A stretch of DNA of 64,000 bases from Stenotrophomonas sp. ESTM1D_MKCIP4_1 (GTDB lineage: Bacteria > Pseudomonadota > Gammaproteobacteria > Xanthomonadales > Xanthomonadaceae), in contig NZ_CP026004.1 in assembly GCF_003086895.1 (NCBI RefSeq), forward strand, positions 3,988,684 to 4,052,683, in the 5' to 3' direction. Below, one piece after another: positions 52,801 through 61,063 of the stretch. The notes beneath the pieces were generated by a model. The model was given only the letters and a program-made list of their open reading frames with translations. It searched no databases and was not told the origin of the DNA. A program made the translations under genes and the position numbers. Each line of letters starts with the position of its first letter. Position 1 is the stretch's first letter.

Positions 52801-52991
52801 TGGGTGAAGGCTCCGAGCTGCGTCGCCCGCTGGGCATCGCGATGATCGGCGGCCTGCTGTTCTCGCAGAGCCTGACCCTGCTGAGCACCCCGGCGCTGTA
52901 CGTGATCTTCTCGTGCCTGGCCGAACGCTGGCGGGCGCGCCGCGCGCGCAAGCGCGAAGCGAAGCTGCTCAAGCGCGCACAGCGCGCGTGA
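49869..52991 (+). CDS. smeK: RND efflux inner-membrane pump (SmeK/MdtC-like)
   Basis: 1040 residues, second RND pump of the operon, starting 31 bp after smeJ. Same fold: GFVVDDAIVVIENIM carries the TM4 Asp pair and GIVKKNAIMMIDFAL the second-half motif. Clearly paralogous to smeJ but diverged (N-terminus MNLSGPFIRRPIGTALL). Ends with a basic cytoplasmic tail. No outer-membrane channel gene follows, so a channel encoded elsewhere must be used. Two GGGGTC palindromes follow the stop. Confidence 0.88.
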   Translation: MNLSGPFIRRPIGTALLAIGLFMIGLICYLRLGVSALPNVEIPVIFVHANQAGADAATMASTVTAPLERHLGQLPGIDRMRSSSSEGSSLVFMIFQSDRNIDSAALDVQTAINSAQADLPSGLGSPMYQKANPNDDPVIAIALTSQTQSADELYNVADSLLAQRIRQISGVASVDIAGASTPAVRVDVNLRLMNALGLTADDLRNAVRAANVTSPTGFLSDGNTTTAIIANDSVARAADFAELVVKTQGDGRVIRLKDIANVYDGQQDAYQAAWFNHKPAVVMYVFTRAGANIVETVDRVKAQIPALRDYLQPGTTMTPYFDRTPTIRSSLHEVQITLLISLAMVVLTMALFLRRLAPTLIAAVTVPLSLAGAALVMYALGFTLNNLSLLALVIAIGFVVDDAIVVIENIMRHLDEGMPRLQAAFTGAREIGFTIVSITASLVAVFIPLLFASGMMGAFFREFTVTLVAAIVVSMIVSLTLTPALCSRFLSAHDHTAAPSRFGRWLDAGHDRMLRIYTVFLDFSLRHALLLSLTPLILIGVTIFLFGAVKKGAFPPQDTGLIWGRANSSATVSFEDMVSRQRRITDMLMADPAVKTVGVRLGSGRQGSSAQFNVELKSRKDGRRETTAHALARLSAKADRYPDLQLRLRAIQDLPSNDGGGTSQGAQYRISLQGNDLAALQEWLPKLQAALKKNPKLRDVGTDVDNAGLRQNIEIDRAKAARLGISVGAIDGALYGAFGQRQISTIYSDINQYSVVVNALPSQTATPAALDEVYVKARSGEMVPITAVARQAPGLAPSQITHENQYTTMDLSYNLAPGVSAGEAKAIIDATVAGMRMPGDIRLADDAGFGFNSDPSDMLILVLAAILTVYLVLGMLYESLIHPVTILSTLPAAGVGALLALFGTNTELSVISMIALVLLIGIVKKNAIMMIDFALVAQREHGLAPREAAREASIVRFRPIMMTTMVAILAAVPLAIGLGEGSELRRPLGIAMIGGLLFSQSLTLLSTPALYVIFSCLAERWRARRARKREAKLLKRAQRA

Positions 52992-53004
52992 TGGGCCGAA
53001 GCCC

Positions 53005-53094
53005 GGGGTCAGATCCCTTTTGCCAGCAAAAGGGCTCTGACCCCTGATCCGGTCCTGGGGTCAGAACCCTCGCTGCGCGAGGGATCTGACCCCC
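53005..53094. repeat. Two GGGGTC-type palindromes in tandem
   Basis: 53005-53044 has inner arms TTTTGC/GCAAAA; 53057-53094 has inner arms CTCGC/GCGAG. Both share GGGGTCAGA...TCTGACCCC ends. They sit 14 bp after the smeK stop and may end its transcript. Confidence 0.82.
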
Positions 53095-53129
53095 ATGCGA
53101 CGGTCACGGTTTGACGCGCCGTAACGAAA

Positions 53130-53145
53130 AGAGAACAATTCTCAT
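53130..53145. promoter_or_regulatory. Fur-box-like site upstream of siderophore receptor
   Basis: On the minus strand ATGAGAATTGTTCTC fits the 7-1-7 Fur pattern TGATAAT-n-ATTATCA at about 10 of 14 positions. It lies about 140 bp before the receptor start, where iron repression would be expected. Confidence 0.5.
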
Positions 53146-53283
53146 CCAGCCATGGTCCTGCGCCGCTTCCCCCAGCGGCGCCCCGCTGCCGGTTCCCGGC
53201 ACGCCTGCGTGATCCCAGCCACTGCCCTTTCCCCCCAACCATGGGTGGATGGCCCGTGGCCGTCCGCCGAGGATCCCAGACCG

Positions 53284-55341
53284 ATGCTGTCCACCCGTTC
53301 CCCCCGCCTGGCCGTGCTGGCCATCGCCCTGTCGGCCGCCTGCGCCGCCCATGCCGAGGCTCCGGCCGACACCCGCAGCGCCACCGACCTGGATGCGGTC
53401 AAGGTCACCGCCGAACGCACCCATACCGAAGCCGGCGCCCTCGGTGACCGCGCCCTGCGCGACACTCCGTTCGCCATCACTGCGGTGGGCCGTGAGCAGA
53501 TCGAGCAGCGCCAGGTCGTTTCGCTGGGCGAAGTGTTCCTGTTCGATCCGTCGGTCACCACCCAGGTCAGCGCCTACGCCAGTGGCTGGAGCTCGCCGAT
53601 CCGCAATCGCGGCATCGATCTGAACTACGACAGCTACCGCGTCAACGGCCTGCAGGTGTCCTCGTGGGGTACCGAATGGCCGCTGGAAGTGATGGAGCAG
53701 GTGGACCTGCTGAAAGGCCCCGGCGGCTTCCTGTACGGCTTCGGCGCACCGGGCGGCATCGTCAACTACATCACCAAGAAGCCGACCGACACCCCCACCT
53801 TCGGCGCCCAGGCGGGCTGGCGCGAACAGGGCATCGTCAGTGGCGGCGTGGATGCCGGCGGCCGCTTCGGCAACGAGCAGATGTTCGGCTACCGCTTCAA
53901 CGCGTACCAGGAAAAGGGCGAAACCTTCAACGGCGGCCACGTCGACCGCAAGGTCGGTGCGCTGTCGCTGGATGCGCGCCTGAGCGATGCGCTCACCTGG
54001 ACCTTCGATGGCGTGTTCCAGTCGCGCGACCTGAGCGAGGAATCCCCCCAGTACTACTTCATCGGCCTGACCACGCTGCCGCGCCCGATCGCCGGTGACG
54101 TCGACAACAGCGTGCCGGGCACCTACTACGACACCCGTTCCAGCCTGCTGTCGACCGCGCTGAACTGGCAGATCAACAGCGACTGGAAGGCCAGCCTCAG
54201 CTACGGCGTCACCACCTCGTGGAACGACGTCAACAAGATCTTCGCCTACATCGACGATGTGAACGGCGACTACGACGTCAACGTCTACGAGCTGGGCGGC
54301 AAGAGCGAGTGGAAGCTGGCCCAGGCGCTGGTGCAGGGCAGCTTCCGCACGGGCCCCCTGCAGCACCAGCTGGTGGCCGGCGTCAGCCACCAGACCGGGC
54401 TGGGCTGGGACCGCCCCTACGAGTGGAACAACATCGGCCGCGCCAACCTGTACCAGCGCTCGACCATCCGCCACAACGCGGTGGGCTCGCGTGTCATGAC
54501 CCGCGGCGACGAAACCGTGCAGCAGGCCGTGTTCGCCAGCGATACCGTGGACTTCGGCGGCGGTTGGTCGGTGCTGGCCGGCTGGCGCTACAACGACTTC
54601 GAGACCAAGGGCAGCTACCACACCTACCCGGTCACCCCGACCTACGCGGTGATGTACAAGCCCAGCGATGCGGTGACCCTGTATGCCAGCTACATCGAAT
54701 CGCTGGAAGCCGGCAGCCGCGTGGGCAACACCTACATCAATGCCGGCGATGTGCTGGACCCGACCATCAGCAAGCAGTACGAGATCGGCGCGAAGGTGGA
54801 AGCACCGCGCTGGAACGCGAACGTGGCTGCGTTCCGTCTGGAACGGGGCGCCAACATCGACCTGCTGACCAACGCCGGCAAGTACCTGGTGCAGGATGGC
54901 GTCACCCTGTATGAAGGCGTGGAAGCCAGCGCCGACGTACACGTGGGCGATGCACTGACCGTCGGTGGCGGCGTCACCTGGCTGGACCCGACCTACGACA
55001 AGCTGTCGCCGGCCAGTGCATCGCAGGAAGGCAACCGCACGGCCGGTGCGGCGCGCTGGAGCGGTGTACTGCACGCCAATTACCAGCTGCCCTGGGTAGA
55101 CGGGCTGGAGGCCTACGCGGCCGTGCGCTACTACGGCGATGTCTGGTACGACGCCGACAACACCTTGAAGCTGCCCGACTACACCCTGGTGAACGCGGGC
55201 GTGGGCTACCACCTGGTCGCCTCGGGCCACCCTGTCATCCTGCGCGCCAGCGTGGAAAACCTGGGCAACCGCAAGTACTGGTCCAACGCAGGCGTCGGCC
55301 TGCCGCGCACCTTCGCCGTGAGCGTGCGCTGGGAGATGTAA
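53284..55341 (+). CDS. TonB-dependent siderophore receptor
   Basis: 685 residues. Signal peptide ends CAAHAEA. A TonB-box-like DLDAVKVTAE precedes the plug (about 50-170: TPFAITAVGREQIEQRQVVSLGEV, IRNRGIDLNYDSYRVNGLQ, GPGGFLYGFGAPGGIVNYITKKP), then the barrel ends LPRTFAVSVRWEM. The plug motifs are typical of FhuA/FpvA-type ferric-siderophore receptors without an N-terminal signalling domain. The start MLSTRSP has GAGGA upstream; the longer frame is not signal-like. Monocistronic, with a Fur-like box. Which siderophore it imports is not visible. Confidence 0.92.
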   Translation: MLSTRSPRLAVLAIALSAACAAHAEAPADTRSATDLDAVKVTAERTHTEAGALGDRALRDTPFAITAVGREQIEQRQVVSLGEVFLFDPSVTTQVSAYASGWSSPIRNRGIDLNYDSYRVNGLQVSSWGTEWPLEVMEQVDLLKGPGGFLYGFGAPGGIVNYITKKPTDTPTFGAQAGWREQGIVSGGVDAGGRFGNEQMFGYRFNAYQEKGETFNGGHVDRKVGALSLDARLSDALTWTFDGVFQSRDLSEESPQYYFIGLTTLPRPIAGDVDNSVPGTYYDTRSSLLSTALNWQINSDWKASLSYGVTTSWNDVNKIFAYIDDVNGDYDVNVYELGGKSEWKLAQALVQGSFRTGPLQHQLVAGVSHQTGLGWDRPYEWNNIGRANLYQRSTIRHNAVGSRVMTRGDETVQQAVFASDTVDFGGGWSVLAGWRYNDFETKGSYHTYPVTPTYAVMYKPSDAVTLYASYIESLEAGSRVGNTYINAGDVLDPTISKQYEIGAKVEAPRWNANVAAFRLERGANIDLLTNAGKYLVQDGVTLYEGVEASADVHVGDALTVGGGVTWLDPTYDKLSPASASQEGNRTAGAARWSGVLHANYQLPWVDGLEAYAAVRYYGDVWYDADNTLKLPDYTLVNAGVGYHLVASGHPVILRASVENLGNRKYWSNAGVGLPRTFAVSVRWEM

Positions 55342-55417
55342 CCCCGCACGGGGTGGGCGCGGACCGCACGGGGTGGGTGTGGACCACCCAAGGTGGGTGC
55401 GGACCGTTGGTCCGCAC
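55342..55417. repeat. SMAG-related palindrome and degenerate tandem copies
   Basis: Perfect palindrome GTGCGGACCGTTGGTCCGCAC at 55397-55417, the same stem as in the array at 57668-57826. It is preceded by about three degenerate GTGGGTG-CGGACC units from 55344. Fills the gap between the receptor and FUSC genes. Confidence 0.7.
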
Positions 55418-55480
55418 ATTGCCCCCCCCATTTCACGCGCGCACCGCAATAATGGGGGGCATCCCGCCCCCCGAGCCTGC

Positions 55481-57661
55481 ATGTCCACCCGCGAATCCCG
55501 CTTCACCCGCCTGTGGGCCCACGAAAAGGCCAGCTATGGCCTGCGCGTCTTCATCGCCCTGAGCACCGCGCTGGGCGTGTGCTGGCACCTGGACGCGCTG
55601 CCGGCCCTGCCCGGCGTGTTCCTCGGCATCATCGCCAGCGCCATCGCCGAGACGGACGACAACTGGTGGGGCCGGACCAAGGCGGTGCTGCTCTCGCTTG
55701 TATGCTTCTGCATCGCCGCCGCTTCGGTCATCTGGCTGTTCCCGCTGCCGTGGGTGTTCATCGGCGCACTGGCGTTGTCCACGTTCTGCCTGACCCTGCT
55801 GGGCGCGCTGGGCGAGCGCTACGCGTCCATTGCCCAGGCCACGGTCACGCTGGCCATCTACACCATGATCGGGCTGGAACAGCATGGCGGCGCCGGCAAT
55901 CTGTCCCTCGCCCTGGATGCGGCCAGCCACCTGCTGGTGGGTGCGGTCTGGTACGGCCTGCTGTCGATCCTGTGGACGGCGCTGTTCGCCAACCGCCCGG
56001 TGCGCGAACGCGTGGCCCGCCTGTACGTGGAACTGGGCCGCTATCTGCAGCTGAAGGCCACGCTGTTCGAGCCGGTGCGCGAAACCGACCTGCAGCGCCG
56101 CCAGCTGGACCTGGCCGAACAGAACCGGCGCGTGGTCGGCGCCCTGAACGAAGCGAAGGCTGCGATCCTGGCGCGCTTCGGCCGCTCCGGCCGACCGGGC
56201 GTCAATTCCGGCCTGTACCTGCGCCTGTACTACATGGCGCAGGACTTCCACGAACGCGCCAGCTCTTCGCACTACCCCTATGGCGCGCTGGTCGATGCGT
56301 TCTTCCACAGTGACGTGCTGTACCGCTGCCAGCGCCTGCTCGACCTGCAGGGCCAGGCCTGTGCGCGCCTGGGTGAGGCGATCCGCCTGCGCCGCCCGTT
56401 CGTGTACGGCGAGAGCAACCAGCAGGCCGGGCGCGATCTGGCCGATGCGCTGGCCTACCTGCGTGACCAGCAGCGCCCACAGTGGCAGCGCCTGTTGGGT
56501 TCTTTGGACCTGCTGGTGCACAACCTGCGCAGCATCGAACGCCGCCTGCTCGACGCCGAGCGTTCCGAAGCCAGCCTGGACAACGTCGATACCCGCCTGC
56601 GCGACAGCAACCCGCACACCCTGCGCGAAATGGGCGTGCGCGTCCGCCAGCAGCTCACGCCGGGGTCGGTGCTGTTCCGCCACGGCCTGCGCATGGCCCT
56701 GGCGCTGATCGCCGGCTTCCTTGCCGTCCGCCTGTTGGACGCACAGCATGGCTCGTGGGTGCTGCTGACCATCGTGTTCGTGTGCCGGCCCAACTTTGGC
56801 GCCACCCGCCAACGCCTGGCCCAGCGCGTGGTGGGCACCCTGGCCGGCCTGGTGTTCACCTGGGCGCTGCTGCAGCTGTTCCCGCAGCTGCATGTGCAGC
56901 TGCTGATCGCCCTGCTGTCGGCACTGGTGTTCTTCTACAACCGTACCGATCGCTACCTGGTCGCCTCGGCAGCCATCACGGTGATGGCGCTGACCTGCTT
57001 CAACCTGATCGGCGATGGCTTCGTGCTGATCGTCCCGCGCATGGTCGATACGGTGCTGGGCTGTGCCATCGCCGCCGCCGCAGCGTTCCTCATCCTGCCG
57101 GACTGGCAGGGGCGTCAGCTGCACCGGGTGCTGGCGCGCGTGCTGGATACCGCCGCGCGCTACCTCGAATCGGTACTGGACCAGTACCGCAGCGGCATGC
57201 GCGATGACCTTGCTTACCGCATCGCCCGCCGCGACATGCACAACGCCGATGCCGCCCTGTCCACGGCGCTGTCGAACATGCTGCGCGAGCCTGGCCACGT
57301 GCGTCGCAACCTTGATGCCGGCTTCCACTTCCTGGCCTTGTCCAACACGCTGCTGGGCCATCTGTCGGCACTGGGTGCGCACCGCGACCAGGTGGACAGC
57401 TACGCCGGCGATCCACTGGCCCTGGCCGCCGGTGAACGCGTGCGCAAGGCGCTGCAGCAGCTGGCCGCGGCGCTCACCGCGCAGCAGCCCGTAAGCGAGG
57501 ACGACAACGATGCCGACCGTGCGGTGGCCGCCGAACTGGAACAGATCGAGGAGGCGATGCCACCGAAGCTGCAGCTGATCCGCACACAGATGGCGCTGGT
57601 GCTGCGGCTGCTGCCGAAGGTGCGCGCGGCGGCGAACCAGGCGGTGGCCACGTTGACCTGA
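55481..57661 (+). CDS. FUSC-family inner-membrane protein (YccS-like)
   Basis: 726 residues. Two membrane bundles, about 20-165 and about 395-530, each followed by a large cytoplasmic helical domain, the pattern of YccS/YhfK/FUSC proteins related to aromatic-acid exporters. Typical segments are GVFLGIIASAIAETDDNWWGR and LLTIVFVCRPNFGATRQRLAQRVVGTLAG. The start MSTRESR follows YccS alignment; ribosome site weak. Flanked by REP repeats on both sides, so it is transcriptionally isolated. Substrate unknown. Confidence 0.87.
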   Translation: MSTRESRFTRLWAHEKASYGLRVFIALSTALGVCWHLDALPALPGVFLGIIASAIAETDDNWWGRTKAVLLSLVCFCIAAASVIWLFPLPWVFIGALALSTFCLTLLGALGERYASIAQATVTLAIYTMIGLEQHGGAGNLSLALDAASHLLVGAVWYGLLSILWTALFANRPVRERVARLYVELGRYLQLKATLFEPVRETDLQRRQLDLAEQNRRVVGALNEAKAAILARFGRSGRPGVNSGLYLRLYYMAQDFHERASSSHYPYGALVDAFFHSDVLYRCQRLLDLQGQACARLGEAIRLRRPFVYGESNQQAGRDLADALAYLRDQQRPQWQRLLGSLDLLVHNLRSIERRLLDAERSEASLDNVDTRLRDSNPHTLREMGVRVRQQLTPGSVLFRHGLRMALALIAGFLAVRLLDAQHGSWVLLTIVFVCRPNFGATRQRLAQRVVGTLAGLVFTWALLQLFPQLHVQLLIALLSALVFFYNRTDRYLVASAAITVMALTCFNLIGDGFVLIVPRMVDTVLGCAIAAAAAFLILPDWQGRQLHRVLARVLDTAARYLESVLDQYRSGMRDDLAYRIARRDMHNADAALSTALSNMLREPGHVRRNLDAGFHFLALSNTLLGHLSALGAHRDQVDSYAGDPLALAAGERVRKALQQLAAALTAQQPVSEDDNDADRAVAAELEQIEEAMPPKLQLIRTQMALVLRLLPKVRAAANQAVATLT

Positions 57662-57667
57662 TGGGGC

Positions 57668-57826
57668 GTGCGGACCAACGGTCCGCACCTACCGATGCCT
57701 TGTTCGGACCAACGGTCCGCACCTGCCGATGCCTTGTGCGGACCAACGGTCCGCACCTACCGATGCCTTGTGCGGACCAACGGTCCGCACCTGCCGATGC
57801 CTTGTGCGGACCAACGGTCCGCACCC
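57668..57826 (-). repeat. Five-copy 34-bp array of SMAG-type REPs
   Basis: Copies begin at 57668, 57702, 57736, 57770 and 57804. Minus-strand unit is GTAG (two copies; GCAG or GCGG in others) then GTGCGGACCGTTGGTCCGCAC. Intervening AAGGCATCG spacers are nearly identical, which rules out CRISPR. Confidence 0.88.
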
Positions 57827-57882
57827 GCCGCATCCCTGCCTGACAGGCAGGGATGCTAGGCTGCGCCGGTCAAGGAGGTTCC

Positions 57883-59769
57883 ATGTCCGGTCACAACCAG
57901 TTCGCTCTGCTGCGCCAGCGCCGTTTCCTGCCGTTCTTCATCGTGCAGTCGCTGGGCGCCTTCAACGACAACGTGTACCGGCAGGCCATCATCGGCCTGC
58001 TGTTCTACCTGGGGGTGTCCGAGGCCGAGCGTTCGCTGTACACCAACCTGGCACCGGCCATCTTCATCCTGCCCTACTTCCTGTTCTCGGCCCTGGCCGG
58101 GCAGATTGCTGACAAGCTGGAAAAATCGCGGCTGATCGTGATCACCACCACCATGGAGATCGTGATCATGTCGCTGGCCGGCATCGGCTTCTTCACCCAG
58201 CACATGGGCGTGCTGCTGGTGGCCCTGTTCTGCACCGGCCTGCAGTCCACCCTGTTCGGGCCGGTGAAATATTCGGTGCTGCCATCGGTACTGCGCCCTG
58301 AAGAGCTGACCGGTGGCAACGGTCTGGTGGAAATGGGGACCTCGCTGTCCATCCTCACCGGCATGATCTTCGGTGGCCTCATCTTCACTCTGGCCGGCAG
58401 CCACGGGCCCACCGTCGCCGCGACCGCGGTGGTGATCCTGGCCGTCTGCGGCAACATGGCCGCGCGCATGATCCCACGCGTCGATGCAGGCGCGCCGGAT
58501 CTGAAGATCAACTGGAACCCGCTGCCCGAATCACTGGCCGTGCTGCGCATGGCGCGCAAGCAGAAGGCGGTGCGCAACGCCATCCTCGGCGTGTCCTGGT
58601 TCTGGTTCGTCGGCACCATCCTCACCTCGCAGCTGCCCAGCTACGCGGTGGTCAACCTCGGCGGCGAACCCACGCTGTACATCTTCGCCCTGGCCCTGTT
58701 CTCGGTCGGCACCGGGGTCGGTTCGCTGCTGTGCGAAAAGCTGTCGGCGCGCACCGTGGAAATCGGCCTGGTGCCACTGGGTGCGTTCGGCATGACCGCT
58801 TTCCTGCTCGACCTGTACTTCGCCCGCGCCGGCGTGGCCACGGCGCAGGGGCTGTCGCTGTCGCAGTTCGTGCACGCGCCGGGAAGCATCCGCATCATCA
58901 TCGATCTTGTGGGTATCGGCCTGTTTACCGGCTTCTTCGTGGTGCCCCTGTTCGCCCTCATCCAGAGCCGTACGCCGAAGGCGGAGATGTCCCGCGTGTT
59001 CGCCGCGCTGAACATCCAGAACTCCGGTTTCATCGTGGCCGCAGCGCTGATCGGGCTGGCCGCCAGCAAGCTGGGCGTCACCATCCCGCAGTTGTTCCTT
59101 GGCCTGGCCATCGCCAATGCCATCGTGGCGATCTACATCTTCACCATCGTCCCCGAATTCCTGATGCGTTTCCTCAGCTGGGTGATGGTGCGCACGCTGT
59201 ACCGGCTGCGCCCGCACGGCATCGAGGCCAACGTGCCCGATGAAGGCGCCGCATTGCTGGTCTGCAACCACGTCAGCTACATGGATGCGCTCATCCTGTC
59301 GGCGACGATCCCGCGCCCGGTACGTTTCGTCATGTACTACCGGATCTTCAACATTCCGGTGATGCGCTGGATCTTCCGCACGGCCAAGGCCATTCCCATC
59401 GCCGGGGCACGCGAAGACCCCGCGCTGATGCAGCGCGCGTTCGACGAGATCGATGCCGCGCTGGCCGAAGGCGAACTGGTGTGCATCTTCCCCGAAGGCG
59501 CGCTGACCAAGGATGGCAGCATGGCGCCGTTCAAATCCGGCGTGGAAAAAATCCTGGAACGGCGCCCGGTGCCGGTGGTGCCGATGGCCCTGCGTGGCAT
59601 GTGGTCGAGCATGTGGAGCCGGCGCGATACCCGCCTGGGCCGCATGCGCGTGCCACGGCGCTTCCGCGCCACGGTGGAGGTGGTGGCCGCCGCGCCGGTG
59701 GATGGCCACAACACTGATGCAGCCACGCTGGAAGCGCAGGTGCGCGCCCTGCGTGGCGACCACGCCTGA
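57883..59769 (+). CDS. LplT-type MFS transporter fused to PlsC-type acyltransferase
   Basis: 628 residues. Residues 1-about 415 form an MFS transporter of the lysophospholipid flippase class (FFIVQSLGAFNDNVYRQA, GLQSTLFGPVKYSVLP). Residues about 430-628 are a 1-acylglycerophosphate-type acyltransferase with the NHVSYMD (HxxxxD) and FPEGALTKDG motifs. Domain logic: import of lysophospholipid, then re-acylation at the inner face. In E. coli these are LplT and the first half of Aas, whose second half is an acyl-ACP synthetase; that domain is absent here. The start MSGHNQ has a full AAGGAGGTT ribosome site. Confidence 0.9.
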   Translation: MSGHNQFALLRQRRFLPFFIVQSLGAFNDNVYRQAIIGLLFYLGVSEAERSLYTNLAPAIFILPYFLFSALAGQIADKLEKSRLIVITTTMEIVIMSLAGIGFFTQHMGVLLVALFCTGLQSTLFGPVKYSVLPSVLRPEELTGGNGLVEMGTSLSILTGMIFGGLIFTLAGSHGPTVAATAVVILAVCGNMAARMIPRVDAGAPDLKINWNPLPESLAVLRMARKQKAVRNAILGVSWFWFVGTILTSQLPSYAVVNLGGEPTLYIFALALFSVGTGVGSLLCEKLSARTVEIGLVPLGAFGMTAFLLDLYFARAGVATAQGLSLSQFVHAPGSIRIIIDLVGIGLFTGFFVVPLFALIQSRTPKAEMSRVFAALNIQNSGFIVAAALIGLAASKLGVTIPQLFLGLAIANAIVAIYIFTIVPEFLMRFLSWVMVRTLYRLRPHGIEANVPDEGAALLVCNHVSYMDALILSATIPRPVRFVMYYRIFNIPVMRWIFRTAKAIPIAGAREDPALMQRAFDEIDAALAEGELVCIFPEGALTKDGSMAPFKSGVEKILERRPVPVVPMALRGMWSSMWSRRDTRLGRMRVPRRFRATVEVVAAAPVDGHNTDAATLEAQVRALRGDHA

Positions 59770-59944
59770 ACCTGGTCGGCGCTGACACAGCGCTGGCCGG
59801 ACGTGCTGGCGTACAGCGCCAGCCCAGGCGTGGCGGGCATGTAAACGCATACATACGGCGTCGCTTGCGGTAGATTACCCACCCAAAGGGGGGAGGTCCG
59901 CCCTGCGCGCTGCAGGCCGACCACCAAGGGAATGGAGTCTTGCT

Positions 59945-60232
59945 TTGAATCAACCACCACCGCTCAGCCGTCCGGTCTACATCCCCAACCATCTGGTCTG
60001 GGCGATTCTGACCACGCTGTTCTGCTGCCTGCCGCTGGGCGTGGTGTCGATCGTGTATGCCTCCCAGGTCGACGGCCTGCGTGCCGCTGATGATCTGCCA
60101 GGGGCCTATGCGGCATCGCGCAAGGCGGGCTGGTGGGCCGTGGCATCTGCTGTCGCCCTGCCGGTCCTGTTTCTGTTGTGGCTCGGGCTGTTCGGCGGTC
60201 TCGCCGTGCTGGGCGCTCTTTCCGGACATTGA
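59945..60232 (+). CDS. Dispanin/CD225-like small membrane protein 1
   Basis: 95 residues. Two membrane helices with the dispanin/CD225 pattern: YIPNHLVWAILTTLFCCLPLG-VVSIVYASQVDGL in the first, then a GAYAASRKAGWWAVAS cytosolic loop and a second helix. TTG start with GGAG upstream; no ATG fits. Bacterial members have no settled function; eukaryotic relatives (IFITM) modulate membranes. 33 bp upstream of a paralogue. Confidence 0.85.
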   Translation: MNQPPPLSRPVYIPNHLVWAILTTLFCCLPLGVVSIVYASQVDGLRAADDLPGAYAASRKAGWWAVASAVALPVLFLLWLGLFGGLAVLGALSGH

Positions 60233-60265
60233 TTCACTACCACCACCCAACGAGGAATCCGCACC

Positions 60266-60544
60266 ATGAACACCACCACCCCGTACATTCCGAACAACCT
60301 GGTCTGGGCCATCCTGTCCACCATCCTCTGCTGCCTGCCGCTCGGCATCGTGTCGATCGTCTACGCCGCACAGGTCAACGGCAAGCTGGCCGCCGGTGAC
60401 ACCGCCGGTGCCCAGGAATCGGCGGACAAGGCCAAGAAGTGGGCGATGTGGTCGGCCATTGCGTGGCTGATCCTGGTCGTCCTGTATGTGCTGTTCTTTG
60501 TTGTCATGGGCGGCATCGGCGCCATGAGCAGCGGCAGCTACTGA
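60266..60544 (+). CDS. Dispanin/CD225-like small membrane protein 2
   Basis: 92 residues, closely similar to the gene before it: YIPNNLVWAILSTILCCLPLGIVSIVYAAQV, a loop AAGDTAGAQESADKAKKWA and a second membrane helix. ATG start with GAGGA upstream. Tandem duplication with the previous gene. 43 bp before the DUF2752 gene, so the three likely form an operon. Confidence 0.9.
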   Translation: MNTTTPYIPNNLVWAILSTILCCLPLGIVSIVYAAQVNGKLAAGDTAGAQESADKAKKWAMWSAIAWLILVVLYVLFFVVMGGIGAMSSGSY

Positions 60545-60587
60545 TGCAGTCCACGGGATCCGGCCGACCGCCGGATCCCGGCCCCGC

Positions 60588-61013
60588 ATGTCCGCCACTC
60601 CCGTTCAATCACGCCTGGCCCGCTGGGCGCCGCTGCTGGCCGCGTCCGGGCTGGCTGCCGGCGCTGCGGTGGTGCTGCGCCACGTCAACCCTTACGTCGC
60701 CGGCAACCCGTTGCCGAGCTGCCCGCTGTACGCGCTGACCGGCTTCTACTGCCCCGGCTGCGGCAGCACGCGCTGCCTGTACTCCCTGGTCCACTTCGAC
60801 CTGCCCGGCGCCATGGCAATGAACCCGCTGATGGTCATTGTCCTGCCCCTTCTGTTTCTGATGCTGCTGCACACGGCCGGCGTGCGCCCCAAGGTGCTCG
60901 ACCCGCTGATGCGGCTGCTGGCCAATCCGAAATTCTGGCTGTGGGTGCTGCCGGGGTATGCGCTGCTGCGCAACCTGCCGTGGGCGCCGTTCACCCTGCT
61001 GGCCCCGGTGTAG
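60588..61013 (+). CDS. DUF2752 membrane protein
   Basis: 141 residues. The hallmark CPLYALTGFYCPGCGSTR (C-P-x-C-G-x-T-R) lies at about 45-62, with membrane helices at about 12-32, 80-100 and 112-130. DUF2752 proteins commonly sit beside dispanin or TM2-type small proteins in bacteria; function unknown. Follows the two dispanin genes on the same strand. Confidence 0.9.
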   Translation: MSATPVQSRLARWAPLLAASGLAAGAAVVLRHVNPYVAGNPLPSCPLYALTGFYCPGCGSTRCLYSLVHFDLPGAMAMNPLMVIVLPLLFLMLLHTAGVRPKVLDPLMRLLANPKFWLWVLPGYALLRNLPWAPFTLLAPV

Positions 61014-61063
61014 GTAGAGCCGACGGTCAGTCGCCTGGCGCTTTGCTCGGCTATGCTGCTGCG

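Noticed and set aside
57668..57826. CRISPR-like array of regularly spaced palindromes
   Set aside because: Intervening segments are nearly identical, repeats carry GTAG tips and recur as single elements elsewhere, and no cas genes are present; these are REPs. The same applies to 16153-16278 and 61565-61687.
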